Positions 9,064 through 17,587 of a stretch of 30,797 nt of DNA are shown here, in pieces. How positions within the stretch are numbered: position 1 is the stretch's first letter; the number at the start of each line of letters is the position of its first letter. Source of the DNA: RGIG8748 sp045646525 (GTDB lineage Bacteria; Bacillota; Clostridia; UMGS1810). The DNA is taken from positions 1-30,797 of the forward strand of contig JAZRKX010000028.1 in the NCBI GenBank assembly GCA_045646525.1, written 5' to 3'. The translations under genes were made by a program, and so were the position numbers. Under the pieces are notes generated by a model. The model made no database searches. It was given only the letters and a program-made list of their open reading frames with translations, and was not told the DNA's origin.

Positions 9064-9483
9064 TTAATAATCTCTTTCATATATAAACCTCAGATTAATC
9101 TGATATCTTGCCTTGTTGCTTGTGGCATCCTGCAGATAACCTCCGGTCATTACCTCATACTCTACAGGCTCATAGCCTTTTTCAAGCTTGGGTAAATTGT
9201 TACTTTCATTCTGCTTATCAATCCATTTTTCCAGAGCCTCGTAAAATTCCTGTGTCTTGAGGTTCTGCTGCATTTCCGCATCAAAGAACTCTCTGGTGGC
9301 AATACAGAATGTTATCTGTCTTTTGCTTCCGCCGTCTGTATACTTTTCAAGTACAGGCTTGCACGGTGTAGGCTCAATTACACAAGCTTGAGGCTTTTCG
9401 CCAAGGCAGTTTACATTGAGCTTTTTACCTGCAAATAAATTGCATTCCTCTTCAAAATGCTTTTTTATAGCATCTATAATCAT
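9064..9483 (-). CDS. Tail terminator/minor capsid-type protein
   Basis: 139 aa. Starts with a helical IIDAIKKHFEEECNLFAG segment and continues into a beta half with KRQITFCIATREFF and YQINLRFIY, the arrangement of small tail-terminator or minor capsid proteins upstream of the tail tube gene. It overlaps the upstream gene by ATGA. Such proteins cap the tail tube at the head side. The family is inferred from shape and position. Confidence 0.6.
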   Translation of the reverse strand: MIIDAIKKHFEEECNLFAGKKLNVNCLGEKPQACVIEPTPCKPVLEKYTDGGSKRQITFCIATREFFDAEMQQNLKTQEFYEALEKWIDKQNESNNLPKLEKGYEPVEYEVMTGGYLQDATSNKARYQINLRFIYERDY

Positions 9484-9833
9484 TTTTGCGGTTCACCTCC
9501 TGCAATTTTGGCAGCACCGTCCAGAATCTCATCCAGACGGGCTGCCTTCATTCTTTCAAAGTAATTAGGTCCTCGGAGACCTTTTGTGGGACCGTGATGC
9601 AGTCTCATGTGAGCATATGGTGTTGCGACATTAATTTCGCCGCTGCCTATGTCGGTGGAACCGTACATGGATTTTATCATCTGCGAGGTATCGAGCTGCA
9701 TATATGGTTCCATGAGCCTCATGGTCTCACTGTCTATGTACTTTTGTACCTTGCCCTGAGCTTCAAGGCCTCTGTCCTTTAGTATCGTCCTTATACTGTT
9801 GAGCTTTACGGTAACACCCACATTATTACTCAT
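9480..9833 (-). CDS. Minor capsid / head-tail joining protein (HK97 gp10-like position)
   Basis: 117 aa from ATG 9833; upstream in-frame codons exist but lie inside the preceding gene. The sequence has an N-terminal helix, then a YGSTDIGSGEINVATPYAHM strand region and an LHHGPTKGLRGPNYFERMKA segment. The Y-A-x-x-x-H...G..R...FFERMK pattern is typical of minor capsid protein 2/gp10-like head-tail connectors. It overlaps both neighbours by a few bases. Confidence 0.65.
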   Translation of the reverse strand: MSNNVGVTVKLNSIRTILKDRGLEAQGKVQKYIDSETMRLMEPYMQLDTSQMIKSMYGSTDIGSGEINVATPYAHMRLHHGPTKGLRGPNYFERMKAARLDEILDGAAKIAGGEPQK

Positions 9834-10149
9834 AACACTCAATCCTCCAGTGGTGCATCCTCCGGGAACCGAAACGGTTATCACCAAAAGCCATGACCTT
9901 TAAGCATTTGCTTTTGTCAAGCTCTGCATCCGTAAGTCCGAGGTAGATATAGTCGTCTGTGGATATATCTATCCTCTCCATGGTGGGGATGCGTATCTTG
10001 CAAAAGCCCTGGCTTATAAGGTTGCCATTCTGTGCTACCGTTTTGGTACCGTGGTAAATGCTTGCGGCAGGGTATTGAGTGGGGGTGTATGTACCTTCGT
10101 TTTCATCGTAGTGATAGATGGTTACGCTCCCGTTGGCAGCTATCATCAT
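9826..10149 (-). CDS. Putative minor capsid protein (head completion)
   Basis: 107 aa. Small beta-barrel-like protein with TISTDDYIYLG-type strands and a C-terminal W-R-I-E-C-Y-E end, matching the short minor capsid proteins that follow the connector gene in Bacillota siphophages. Two consecutive ATG codons are possible starts, both close to GGGGTGAT. It overlaps the next gene (stop at 9826, start at 9833) and the previous stop at 10146. Confidence 0.6.
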   Translation of the reverse strand: MMIAANGSVTIYHYDENEGTYTPTQYPAASIYHGTKTVAQNGNLISQGFCKIRIPTMERIDISTDDYIYLGLTDAELDKSKCLKVMAFGDNRFGSRRMHHWRIECYE

Positions 10150-10517
10150 ATCACCCCGATTCCTCTGTAAAGAAGTCCTGTGCTTCCGAGGTATCTGAGC
10201 GCAATGGCATATGCTTTGTGCTCGGTCATCCTTGCACTAAAGGCATCCTGTACATAGCTTACGGAATATCCGTCATTGTTTTCGGAAGCAATGCCTTGCA
10301 TTTGGTCGCAGGTATAATAGCAGTCTGCTATCTCGCAACATGCATTTTTTACTGCTTCCGGATAAGGCTCCTGAGGCTTACTGTGTACAAAGACAGAATC
10401 AAGGAAGGAAGATGCCTTCCTTAAATACACAAGCCTCTGCGTGTTCGGAATCGGTATTTCCTGCAGCGCATCATAGTAGGTATTTGAGTAATAATCAAAG
10501 TCCGCATATAACGGCAT
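10146..10517 (-). CDS. Head-tail connector (adaptor) protein
   Basis: 123 aa. ATG at 10517 is chosen because AAGGAGG is 6 nt upstream; an earlier ATG overlaps the ribosome binding site. All-helical protein with a Y-L-R-K-A-S-S-F-L-D motif, a V-K-N-A-C-C-E-I-A-D helix and a terminal YLGSTGLLYRGIGVI, the usual shape of gp6/gp15-type adaptor proteins that ring the portal. It follows the major capsid gene. Confidence 0.7.
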   Translation of the reverse strand: MPLYADFDYYSNTYYDALQEIPIPNTQRLVYLRKASSFLDSVFVHSKPQEPYPEAVKNACCEIADCYYTCDQMQGIASENNDGYSVSYVQDAFSARMTEHKAYAIALRYLGSTGLLYRGIGVI

Positions 10518-10539
10518 AAGCATCCTCCTTACTCAAAAA

Positions 10540-11619
10540 TTACGCCTTTATATCGGCATGAACATAACCTGCAGCAGATATCTTGCCGTCGGTTACCTCT
10601 ACAACCTCAATTACTGCATCCTGCTTAGCGGTAATCTGTGTCTCGCCGGATGTGAGTTCAAGGAATCTCTCATCGACTTCCGCACCGTGCTTAGCTCTTA
10701 CAGAAGGATTAATTCTGTAGTAGAGTGTACCTGTAGCACCGGTTACTGTCACTACAGTGTTACCCTTGGTTGCACCGGGGTCGGAATCAACCACAAGCAC
10801 CTTGGGAGAGTATACGGAGCGTATAGCTATGGAACGGAGTACTTTGTGTGTAAATACTTCTCTTCCCTGAACAGCAGAAGCTCCTATGTATTTACCGGAA
10901 CCCTCCAAACTCTGTACATGGGGTTTAACTGCCCATTCATTGACTCTGGTTGCAAATCTGGGATGACCTGCAATCATAGCAAGACCGGGAGTAGAATCAT
11001 TCCAGGTAATAACTATAAAGCCTGCTATCTTACCGATAGCTCCGGCTTGCTTAACTTCGTCACCAAGGTTAGAAGCCGAAATAAATTCGGGGCTCTTAAG
11101 TATAAGCGCCTCTGCATCAGGAGTAACGAGAAGATATCTTCTTCCGTCATCGGGGATATTTGCTTTGTTCATTTCCTTGCGGATATCTACAATAACACCA
11201 TAGATATTGTCTTTTGTAAGAACCTCAACGCCCATAGGAGTAGAACCTGCAAGAAGAACACTTCCGCCGTGAGTATCTTTACGCAATGCAAGAGAATATG
11301 CTCCGCTGTTGAGTCTTTCTGCAACAATTTTGTCAGGAACAGCTGCAGCATCATAACCATCAATAACTTCATTGATTGCTATATCCTGGTCAACAACAAT
11401 TGTTTCGTATCCGGTAGAGCTTGAAGTTCCCTGAATACCGTTTGCCTTGTCGTAATCACTTACGGCAACTTCGGTATCTCTTACCGGAATCTTAACTGCC
11501 CCTGCAGTAGGATTGCCTTCGTAATCATTGTTAAATACAACACCGTCCTTGAGAACAAGGTCCTGTCTCATCTTAGCAAGAACAAGCTTGCTGTATCTTT
11601 CCTGTGCTTCATGTGCCAT
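10540..11619 (-). CDS. Major capsid protein (HK97 fold)
   Basis: 359 aa with GGAGGT before the ATG. The N-terminal ~260 residues include E-A-Q-E-R-Y-S-K-L-V-L-A-K, an A-G-A-V-K-I-P-V-R-D strand and an FIVITWNDSTPG strand, as in Bacillota siphophage coat proteins of HK97 fold. The last ~80 residues (from GATKGNTVVTVTGATGTLYYRI in two parts) form a separate beta module, probably an Ig-like surface decoration. It follows the GP20 scaffold gene by 14 bases, the standard order. Confidence 0.8.
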   Translation of the reverse strand: MAHEAQERYSKLVLAKMRQDLVLKDGVVFNNDYEGNPTAGAVKIPVRDTEVAVSDYDKANGIQGTSSSTGYETIVVDQDIAINEVIDGYDAAAVPDKIVAERLNSGAYSLALRKDTHGGSVLLAGSTPMGVEVLTKDNIYGVIVDIRKEMNKANIPDDGRRYLLVTPDAEALILKSPEFISASNLGDEVKQAGAIGKIAGFIVITWNDSTPGLAMIAGHPRFATRVNEWAVKPHVQSLEGSGKYIGASAVQGREVFTHKVLRSIAIRSVYSPKVLVVDSDPGATKGNTVVTVTGATGTLYYRINPSVRAKHGAEVDERFLELTSGETQITAKQDAVIEVVEVTDGKISAAGYVHADIKA

Positions 11620-11633
11620 AATTTATGACCTCC

Positions 11634-12155
11634 TTAATCAATTTTTAATCCTGGATTTATATCCATGAATTCTTTTTCAACACCTGTGCGCTGAGGCTCA
11701 TTGCCACCCTGAGGCAGGCCGCTTGCACCGGGTACTGCAAACAGATAATCGTTTTCAGCCTTGATGGTCTCAAGCTGCTCATCGAAGCCTGTAAGACCAT
11801 CCTCGCCAAGCTCAATCTTATCCATATCAAGCAAGCCCTTAAGTGCTTTGGTGTTTCTTGCACCGCTGGAAGCAAGCTTAAGGTCAAGAGCAGACTCAAA
11901 TCTGTGCTTAGCAAAATCCTTTTCGAGCTTATCCTTTTCGGACTTGAGAGCATCGTACTCGGAGGTGTCTACCAGGGACTTGCCTTCCGGTATTGCTGCG
12001 GCTTCTTTTGCCTTTTGGATTTCGGCTTCATGTGTAGCCTTTTCTACATATCCGCCGTCGGCAATGTTGACAAGCTTAACCTTGTCATTGCCTTTGAGTT
12101 TTTCGGCAACCTGATTGTACAGGTCCTCGCCGAGGATTTCCTTTAAGAATTCCAT
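11634..12155 (-). CDS. Capsid scaffold protein, phage minor structural GP20 family
   Basis: 173 aa. ATG 12155 is chosen because AGGAGG lies 9 nt before it. The N-terminus is a short helical domain (FLKEILGEDLYNQVAEKLKG), followed by a charged coiled coil (residues ~45-110: YDALKSEKDKLEKDFAKHRF) and a C-terminal ALKGLLDMDKIEL motif with a disordered, proline/glycine-rich tail. This is the GP20 scaffolding pattern. It precedes the major capsid gene, where it would guide procapsid assembly. Confidence 0.85.
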   Translation of the reverse strand: MEFLKEILGEDLYNQVAEKLKGNDKVKLVNIADGGYVEKATHEAEIQKAKEAAAIPEGKSLVDTSEYDALKSEKDKLEKDFAKHRFESALDLKLASSGARNTKALKGLLDMDKIELGEDGLTGFDEQLETIKAENDYLFAVPGASGLPQGGNEPQRTGVEKEFMDINPGLKID

Positions 12156-12189
12156 TTTTTTAATTCCTCCTGTCTTAAATTTTTGTACT

Positions 12190-12219
12190 AAAAAAACACC
12201 CTGCACGGTGGCAAGGTGT
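12190..12219 (-). terminator. Intrinsic terminator inside the late operon, upstream of scaffold/capsid genes
   Basis: On the - strand, ACACCTTGC and GCAGGGTGT form a 9-bp stem with a 6-nt loop followed by TTTTTT. A smaller AAGGCG/CGCCTT hairpin sits just upstream (12222-12238). No promoter is evident between it and the scaffold start at 12155, so capsid expression would depend on read-through. Confidence 0.7.
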
Positions 12220-12265
12220 TTAAGGCGGCTTTCGCCTTATCATAGGAAACACTCCTTTCGGATAT

Positions 12266-12445
12266 TTAGTTTTCGTTCGGACACTCAAATATGTCGCAAT
12301 GAGCTGCATCATCTTCTGTGCAGTCACTTATGTCTTCGAAGCATAAGCTGTACGCTATTTGCCTGAGAAATTTTGCATCCTCATTCGTAACCGTCTTGGT
12401 GTCCGCTATTTTTATAAGAGCCCTTCGGGCTTCACCTTTTGTCAT
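12266..12445 (-). CDS. Small acidic protein (59 aa), unknown
   Basis: ATG at 12445 with GGGAG about 10 nt before it, 59 codons, stop TAA at 12266. Its first half is a basic helix (TKGEARRALIKIAD); the second half is acidic with four cysteines (positions 35, 42, 50 and 55). It sits between the palindromic repeat after the immunity candidate and the internal terminator. Codon use looks like its neighbours. It could be a second immunity or accessory factor for the toxin-like domain, but nothing in the sequence proves that. Confidence 0.55.
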   Translation of the reverse strand: MTKGEARRALIKIADTKTVTNEDAKFLRQIAYSLCFEDISDCTEDDAAHCDIFECPNEN

Positions 12446-12466
12446 TTCATAAATTCTCCCACTAAA

Positions 12467-12524
12467 AAGGCTCCCCTGTGTAAGGGGAGCTGGATTTGCA
12501 TAGCAAAGACTGAGGGGTTGTTAT
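12467..12524 (-). repeat. Palindromic interspersed repeat (copy 1), also an intrinsic terminator
   Basis: Read on the - strand it begins AACAACCCCTCAG, has a small stem TTTGC/GCAAA, then GCTCCCCT-TACAC-AGGGGAGC followed by CTTTTT. The same element occurs at 24487-24535 with different stem bases. Here the main stem with its T-run directly follows the stop codon of the immunity candidate and should terminate transcription. Confidence 0.75.
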
Positions 12525-12734
12525 TTATGGATTGTCTGCTAATATGCGGTCATAAACCAATTGAGCATCATGTCCGAAATCGTTGTATAAATCGTTTTTA
12601 TCAAATCCTTTATAAACAATAACATCATATAGTGCTCTAAGTAGAGGTTTTCTTGAATTTTGATTTATTAAATCCTCAACATGCTCTATGTGCTTTTTCA
12701 AAAATGCTTTATCTTCTGCAGAAACCTTAAGCAT
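12525..12734 (-). CDS. Putative immunity protein for the MuF C-terminal toxin domain
   Basis: 69 aa, starting 13 bases after the stop of the MuF gene, with a GGAGG-type ribosome binding site. Soluble, helical, moderately acidic: FLKKHIEHVEDLINQ, LLRALYDVIVYKGFDKNDLY and DFGHDAQLVYDRIL. Small acidic helical proteins directly downstream of MuF toxin genes are the usual position for cognate immunity proteins in the MuF polymorphic toxin systems of temperate Bacillota phages. The alternative is a head accessory protein. The function rests on context. Confidence 0.6.
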   Translation of the reverse strand: MLKVSAEDKAFLKKHIEHVEDLINQNSRKPLLRALYDVIVYKGFDKNDLYNDFGHDAQLVYDRILADNP

Positions 12735-12747
12735 GTTATCATCCTCC

Positions 12748-14433
12748 TTAATTGGGATTAGTTTGTACCAATGTTTTTGTTTCCGGATTAACTGTCACAT
12801 CACATTTTTCGTTGGTAAATAGAACACTCTTTTTCCCGTTTATATTTATCTGAGTTTTTCCAACAGTTCCGGACATTAGCGCATCTTTAACATCTAATAT
12901 TGAAACTCCCTGCCGATTTGATTTTGAGGTTATACCGCTATGACCTATAAGTCTGCTTACGAAATGAGCAGAATAGTCTTCAATAACAATACCATTAGAT
13001 GTCTCAAGACCAACAAGAGCCTTTTCAATACTTAAAGCAGCTTTCTTATATTCTTTGTATCCTAACAATGGACTTGTATCACCATTGTTAACAGAAAGAA
13101 CATATTTTTTCAAGCGAGAATACTCTTGTTTATTATTATACTTCATATCATAGTATTTTGCAAGTGTTTTTGGTGTATCATCTGCACCAATACTTTTACG
13201 CCATACATCATAGTAGTTTTGAGAAGCCTTAACCGCCTTCTGACTCACACTCTTACCAAAGCCCCTTATGCCGTTTTCGGTAGTAGTGGAGAACACCTGC
13301 TCTCTGAACCTATCACGGTTAAGTCCCGTCTGCTCACAGAAGTCCTTGAGCTTAGCTTCCTTACCCTTGAGCTTAACAGCTTCGTCATTAAATGCCGCCT
13401 GCCACTGGGTACGCTCTTCGTCCGTAAACACATTCTTTCCGGCTTCGTCATATGCCGCAAGGAGCTGCTTACTGCTTCGTATGCTTCGCTCCATGGCTCT
13501 CTGTTGGTCTCTTGCCTGCCATACGGGAAGCTCTTCGCCGTTGTAGGTAACCGTCTCATTGGCAAATGCCTCCAGCTGCTCTTTGGTGTATGCCGGATTT
13601 GATATTCCCTCAAAGTATAGATGCCAGTTGTGTCGGCAGTTAGCACCCATAAAGCCTTTGACCTCACCGTATCCGATTTCCTCCAAGGTAAGATAACCGG
13701 GCCTGCCTAAGCGGGATACAACCTTGCCCTGCCAAGCGGCATGCTCGGGACGGGCACCGCTATGTGCAGTTATCTCCATAAGGTCTACATCCATATCGTC
13801 TGCGCGCATCTCCTGCAGCTGACCTGCAGTCTGATTTGCGCCGGTTAGAACCGCACGCCTTACCGCCGCATCCAGACTTGTAACCTTGCCGGACGGATAT
13901 ATGATTTTAATGCTTTCTTTGGCAGCACTCTTTATTGCATTTTTGATTGCCTCTTGATATGTAAATGCACCGCTTGCAATCTGCATATGTGCCAAATCAC
14001 AGCTGCGGATAAATAAGCTTTGAGTTGTGCTTGCAGTTGTCATTGTGAGGTTTCGGACTTTCTTGGTTGTTTTCTTGAATGCCGCATTAAGAAGCTGTGA
14101 CATCTTGGGGGACAGTGTTTTAAATTCCTTAGGCACATATCCGGCTTTTTCGAGAACTTCATCCCCGTAATCAAACACCTCAACCTTTGCATCGGCGAAG
14201 ACCTTCCGTATATCCTCAGTACTTTTCTTTGTCCGCTTGCTTACCTCAGAAACAATATCGCTGTACACCATACCTGCCTGCTGCAGCTTCTCTGTCTGCC
14301 AGGCGGCAGTATCGGACATGTTAAAATCTGTCTTTATAAGCCTGCGCACAACATCACGGATTATGCTCTCCTGCAAATCCTTGTGGGTCTGCAGATATCC
14401 AAGCTCATTAATGAGCCAGTCAGGAGTAATCAT
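12748..14433 (-). CDS. Minor capsid protein (MuF / capsid protein 2 type) with C-terminal nuclease-toxin-like domain
   Basis: 561 aa; minor capsid 2 proteins without a fused domain are usually ~350-400 aa. Residues ~1-330 carry the head domain, with HSGARPEHAAWQGK (about 224-237) and GFMGANCRHNWH (about 260-271), the conserved core of portal-bound MuF-type proteins. Residues ~330-420 are a charged helical linker. Residues ~480-561 form a separate domain: an AHFVSRLIGH helix (H490, R494), QGVSILDVKDAL, then a SVLF strand and a VTVNPETKTLVQTNP strand pair. That order (His/Arg helix, IS-x-x-D-V helix, V-x-V-N-P-x-T-x-x-x-V-x-T strand) resembles the BECR/colicin D-E5 RNase-type domains fused to MuF proteins. 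Catalysis is not shown. It starts 3 bases after the portal gene. Confidence 0.8.
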   Translation of the reverse strand: MITPDWLINELGYLQTHKDLQESIIRDVVRRLIKTDFNMSDTAAWQTEKLQQAGMVYSDIVSEVSKRTKKSTEDIRKVFADAKVEVFDYGDEVLEKAGYVPKEFKTLSPKMSQLLNAAFKKTTKKVRNLTMTTASTTQSLFIRSCDLAHMQIASGAFTYQEAIKNAIKSAAKESIKIIYPSGKVTSLDAAVRRAVLTGANQTAGQLQEMRADDMDVDLMEITAHSGARPEHAAWQGKVVSRLGRPGYLTLEEIGYGEVKGFMGANCRHNWHLYFEGISNPAYTKEQLEAFANETVTYNGEELPVWQARDQQRAMERSIRSSKQLLAAYDEAGKNVFTDEERTQWQAAFNDEAVKLKGKEAKLKDFCEQTGLNRDRFREQVFSTTTENGIRGFGKSVSQKAVKASQNYYDVWRKSIGADDTPKTLAKYYDMKYNNKQEYSRLKKYVLSVNNGDTSPLLGYKEYKKAALSIEKALVGLETSNGIVIEDYSAHFVSRLIGHSGITSKSNRQGVSILDVKDALMSGTVGKTQININGKKSVLFTNEKCDVTVNPETKTLVQTNPN

Positions 14434-14436
14434 ATG

Positions 14437-15789
14437 TTACACCTCCGGCACATCCTCAATATCTATTTCGGAGAGAGCCTCTTTTGCAGCTTCCTCGGTT
14501 TCGCCAAGCTCATACGCTCTGAGCTCCCAGGGTTGCATTGCCTGATGTGCTACAAGCTGAACTCTGCGGGCAAATTCCGCATTTCTGTCCTCTATGATAC
14601 TGTCGTCAAACTGCACGGATATATCTGCATCGGGGCTATACTTAAGTATATCAAGTATAGCTCTGACCGCGCCGATGAGAGCCGACTTAACCACAATCTC
14701 ATGCTTTTTGAGGTTTCGGAACATATCGGAATTTTCACTTATTACCTCTGTAGCCGTTTTGGCAGTACCGTTTGCAAATTCGTATTTATCCTTACCAAGA
14801 CCGCACTTGTCGGACAGAAGCCCCAGATGAGTTTCTAGCGCACTCTTGTGTGCATCATTGCGAAGCTCCATGTTTATTTCCTGCAGCTTATTGTCGGGGC
14901 TCTCTGGGTTTCCGGGAATGGCATAAAACACAGTATCGTTTGAGTCAAATATCGGCGTTGCATCTCCGCTGTCTTCCATGCTTTTCTGGGTCATTGTTAT
15001 CGGTACAACAAGTCTCTTCTTACCAAGCTTGAATTCATTAAGATAGCTGTCGTATATAAGGTCGACTCCCTTAATCTCATCTATGGCATTGGCAAATACC
15101 GAAATGCCGAGAGGACTGTTTTCCTCAATGTTGTTTGTCACATTGGGGCCGATTATCTGAAATCGGGGTATCTTTGAATTTGTCGGGACAATGCTTTCCA
15201 CACCCTCAGGGAGATTTACTTCTTTGCCGTCCTCCTTGGCGAACATACGATTTTGGATTATATATTTGCCGTAAGTGTCCTTTATATGAATATTAAGATA
15301 GATGTACGGAATACCGCCATATACCTTAATGCTTCCGAAGGCACACTCCGTTATCTTCTTGCCCTCCCAGGAAATGGGATATATCATATCTCCGGGCACG
15401 AAGTCCATAACCGCTGAGCCGTTGCGGGAGTTGTATTCCACAAAGGCACCGCTTCCGATAGCAAAGGATTTTTCAAGAAGCTGATTTGCTCTTACATAAA
15501 AATCATTGTCATCAAATACTTTTTTCAGCACATCGTTGATAGTATCATCACCGGCATTAATCACGACCTTTTCATTAAGTATAAGATTTGCCCAGTCCTC
15601 GCATACACGCTTTGCCATTTTAAGGCTTGCGCGCTTATGCTCGGTACGGACCTTGCCGTTAAACACCATGTATTTGTGGAAGCTTGAATAATAGCCCTCA
15701 TACCATGATTTCCACTCTTCTATATGAGGCTGCATAGATGTATCACATTTGTATCCCGCGTTTGACAGTGCCGTTTCTATACTTATCAA
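14437..15789 (-). CDS. Portal protein (SPP1 Gp6-like family)
   Basis: 450 aa. N-terminal W-K-S-W-Y-E-G-Y-Y motif near residue 27, a K-M-A-K-R-V-C-E-D-W-A-N-L helix, a central S-F-A-I-G-S-G-A-F-V-E-Y segment, and a C-terminal half with TEVISENSDMFRNLKKHE, all typical of SPP1 Gp6-like portals. The length is within the usual 430-500 aa. The tail is acidic. Twelve copies form the DNA entry ring at one capsid vertex. It follows the large terminase and precedes the MuF gene, the standard order. Confidence 0.85.
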   Translation of the reverse strand: MISIETALSNAGYKCDTSMQPHIEEWKSWYEGYYSSFHKYMVFNGKVRTEHKRASLKMAKRVCEDWANLILNEKVVINAGDDTINDVLKKVFDDNDFYVRANQLLEKSFAIGSGAFVEYNSRNGSAVMDFVPGDMIYPISWEGKKITECAFGSIKVYGGIPYIYLNIHIKDTYGKYIIQNRMFAKEDGKEVNLPEGVESIVPTNSKIPRFQIIGPNVTNNIEENSPLGISVFANAIDEIKGVDLIYDSYLNEFKLGKKRLVVPITMTQKSMEDSGDATPIFDSNDTVFYAIPGNPESPDNKLQEINMELRNDAHKSALETHLGLLSDKCGLGKDKYEFANGTAKTATEVISENSDMFRNLKKHEIVVKSALIGAVRAILDILKYSPDADISVQFDDSIIEDRNAEFARRVQLVAHQAMQPWELRAYELGETEEAAKEALSEIDIEDVPEV

Positions 15790-15803
15790 TGTTTTTCACT
15801 CCT

Positions 15804-17249
15804 TTAACCAACTTCAATAATCGTGCTCTGGTCGTACTCCGTAGAATACTCGCAAGCGTCAAGAATATCTATCTTGAAGGTACCGTTATCAAGTCTCTCG
15901 GTCTTGTCTGACTTGGAATTCCACTCCGCCGTTTTGTATGCTTCTATTAGGTTCTCACAGTGCTTAAGCACCTTATATCTGTCTTTGCTCATAAGCATAT
16001 TGTAGAAGCGTATGCGGTCAATGATAGGACCTTTTTTGGACTTGATTACTTCCACACCGAGCTTGTCCTTTGCAGCTCTTGTGCGAAGGCCTTTAATGAG
16101 CGTTGTTTCCGCATTATCCGGGTACACAGCGAACACCTTGTATTTCTCCTTGGCATTGCGCACAAATTTAACAAATTCATCTTCAAGTTCTCCGGGGCTT
16201 ATTTCTTTTTTCAGATACCACTCATCCAGAGTGATTACATCTTTATAACCCTTTGTAAGACCATTGAGCACAAATGCATGAGCAGAGCCGTTGCCACCGA
16301 AGTCAATGCCCACGGTAGCATACATTATTTCCCCGGGGTTTATGTAATCAATGATGAACTTTTCGGGGTTGTTTGCAAATATCGGATATATAACACCCTG
16401 AGCTGCAGTCCACTTGCCCAGAATAAATCGGTCATAGAACACACCCACATACTCTGTCTTGATTTTTGCAACATATTCGGTGTCGAGAAATGTATTATCA
16501 TCTATCAGATACTTGATGTTGAGTAAATCAATCTCATCCTTACGATTGATGTAGTCGCGCATCAGCCAGTGAGTAGGATTGTCTGGGTTGGTAGTTCCAA
16601 GCAGGAAGGCTTTGGGTACCGACAGACGAGAGAGAAGCATACGGAAGAAATCTTCATCCAGAAGCGTAATTTCATCACAGTAAGCTCCTGCAAGTGTCAT
16701 GCCTCGGATTTTGTCTTCTGACAGTACATTGTCCGCACCTTCCAGGTAAATCTTACGGCCGAAGAGCACTGCTTCCTTGTTTGATGTAGAAAAGCTGAAA
16801 TTGTAATCACCTACAAGCTCCTGCAGAAGCTCAAGACAGTTACGCTTGAGAGTAGTCATGGTTCTGCCGACCATAATGAACTTGGCATCATAGTCGCGCT
16901 GAGCCACCATAAGAGCCCACATGATAAGAGATATGTATGTCTTACCCGAACGCACCGAGCCGTCCAGTATGTTAAGACGCTTCATTTCGCCGTTTTTAAT
17001 CATATCAATGCTCTGTTTTTGCTTCGGTGTAAATACATCCTGCCAGTCGTTATCACTGCGAACGGCGCGGAGGATATCTTCCATTTTGCCGTAGTGGTTA
17101 AAAGCTTCATCGTCTTTTCTCTGACCTTTGGGATTAACACCAAAAATATCGGCAATTTCGGCGCCGTAATCTTTTTCAATTTTTAAAACTGTATTTTTCT
17201 TAAAAGCTCTTGACAGAGTTTTTATACTGTTTCCCTTGAGGTTTAACAA
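15804..17249 (-). CDS. Terminase large subunit (PBSX/Terminase_3 type)
   Basis: 481 aa from TTG 17249, preceded by GGCGGTGAG; the open frame extends further upstream to 17294 without a good ribosome binding site. Walker A GSVRSGKT lies near residue 97, Walker B YCDEITLL near 190, an ATPase coupling motif LLGTTNPDNP near 220, and nuclease acidic positions in VGIDFGGNG, VYPDN and KIDILDACEY. This is the PBSX-type motor of Bacillota siphophages, not the Mu gp28 type. It pairs with a Mu-like gp27 (DUF3486) gene upstream, a mosaic packaging module. Confidence 0.88.
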   Translation of the reverse strand: MLNLKGNSIKTLSRAFKKNTVLKIEKDYGAEIADIFGVNPKGQRKDDEAFNHYGKMEDILRAVRSDNDWQDVFTPKQKQSIDMIKNGEMKRLNILDGSVRSGKTYISLIMWALMVAQRDYDAKFIMVGRTMTTLKRNCLELLQELVGDYNFSFSTSNKEAVLFGRKIYLEGADNVLSEDKIRGMTLAGAYCDEITLLDEDFFRMLLSRLSVPKAFLLGTTNPDNPTHWLMRDYINRKDEIDLLNIKYLIDDNTFLDTEYVAKIKTEYVGVFYDRFILGKWTAAQGVIYPIFANNPEKFIIDYINPGEIMYATVGIDFGGNGSAHAFVLNGLTKGYKDVITLDEWYLKKEISPGELEDEFVKFVRNAKEKYKVFAVYPDNAETTLIKGLRTRAAKDKLGVEVIKSKKGPIIDRIRFYNMLMSKDRYKVLKHCENLIEAYKTAEWNSKSDKTERLDNGTFKIDILDACEYSTEYDQSTIIEVG

Positions 17250-17328
17250 TTTCTCACCGCCTTTTTGCCGTTTTAAGCCTTTTTGTTGTTTCAAATCATC
17301 AAGTTACACCCAAAAAGTTTTTTAAAAG

Positions 17329-17400
17329 AATTTAAACGGCTTTTTTTGGTTTTTTAACGACCTCACAACTGAGACCGGAACCAAAAAAGCCGTTTAAATT
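17329..17400. repeat. Long inverted repeat H3 (about 22-bp arms)
   Basis: Left arm 17329-17351 and right arm 17379-17400 are complementary except for one extra T in the left arm; the core is TTTAAACGGC with a T-tract. The 27-nt loop contains GACCGGAACCAAA on its right edge, a motif nearly repeated at 28865 (GACCGGGACCAAA) in the phage end region. Confidence 0.75.
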
Positions 17401-17551
17401 TAAAAAATACAATTTCGGGATGCTTTTTTCATCAAAAATAATCAAATCGGGGCATGCTGCGCCATTTGGGATTTTTGATTTTAAATAAATTTTTAAAAAG
17501 CTTTAAAAACTTATTTAACACCAAAAATATCCATTGTGATTTTCTATGCCT

Positions 17552-17587
17552 CCGGGAGCTTCTCCCCGGGACGAATCAACCGGGGAG
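17552..17587 (-). promoter_or_regulatory. Alternative G/C-rich hairpins (H1) just after the nusG-like gene
   Basis: CTCCCCGG (17562-17569) can pair with CCGGGGAG (17580-17587), or with CCGGGAG (17552-17558). The two pairings exclude each other. A compact G/C hairpin in the leader of a NusG-paralogue-controlled operon is the kind of site LoaP proteins bind; there is no direct evidence of binding here. Confidence 0.5.

Noticed and set aside
10558..11424. 288-codon open frame on the + strand
   Set aside because: It lies entirely antisense to the major capsid gene, is cysteine- and serine-rich without domain features, and has no ribosome binding site; it is a shadow of the coding strand.
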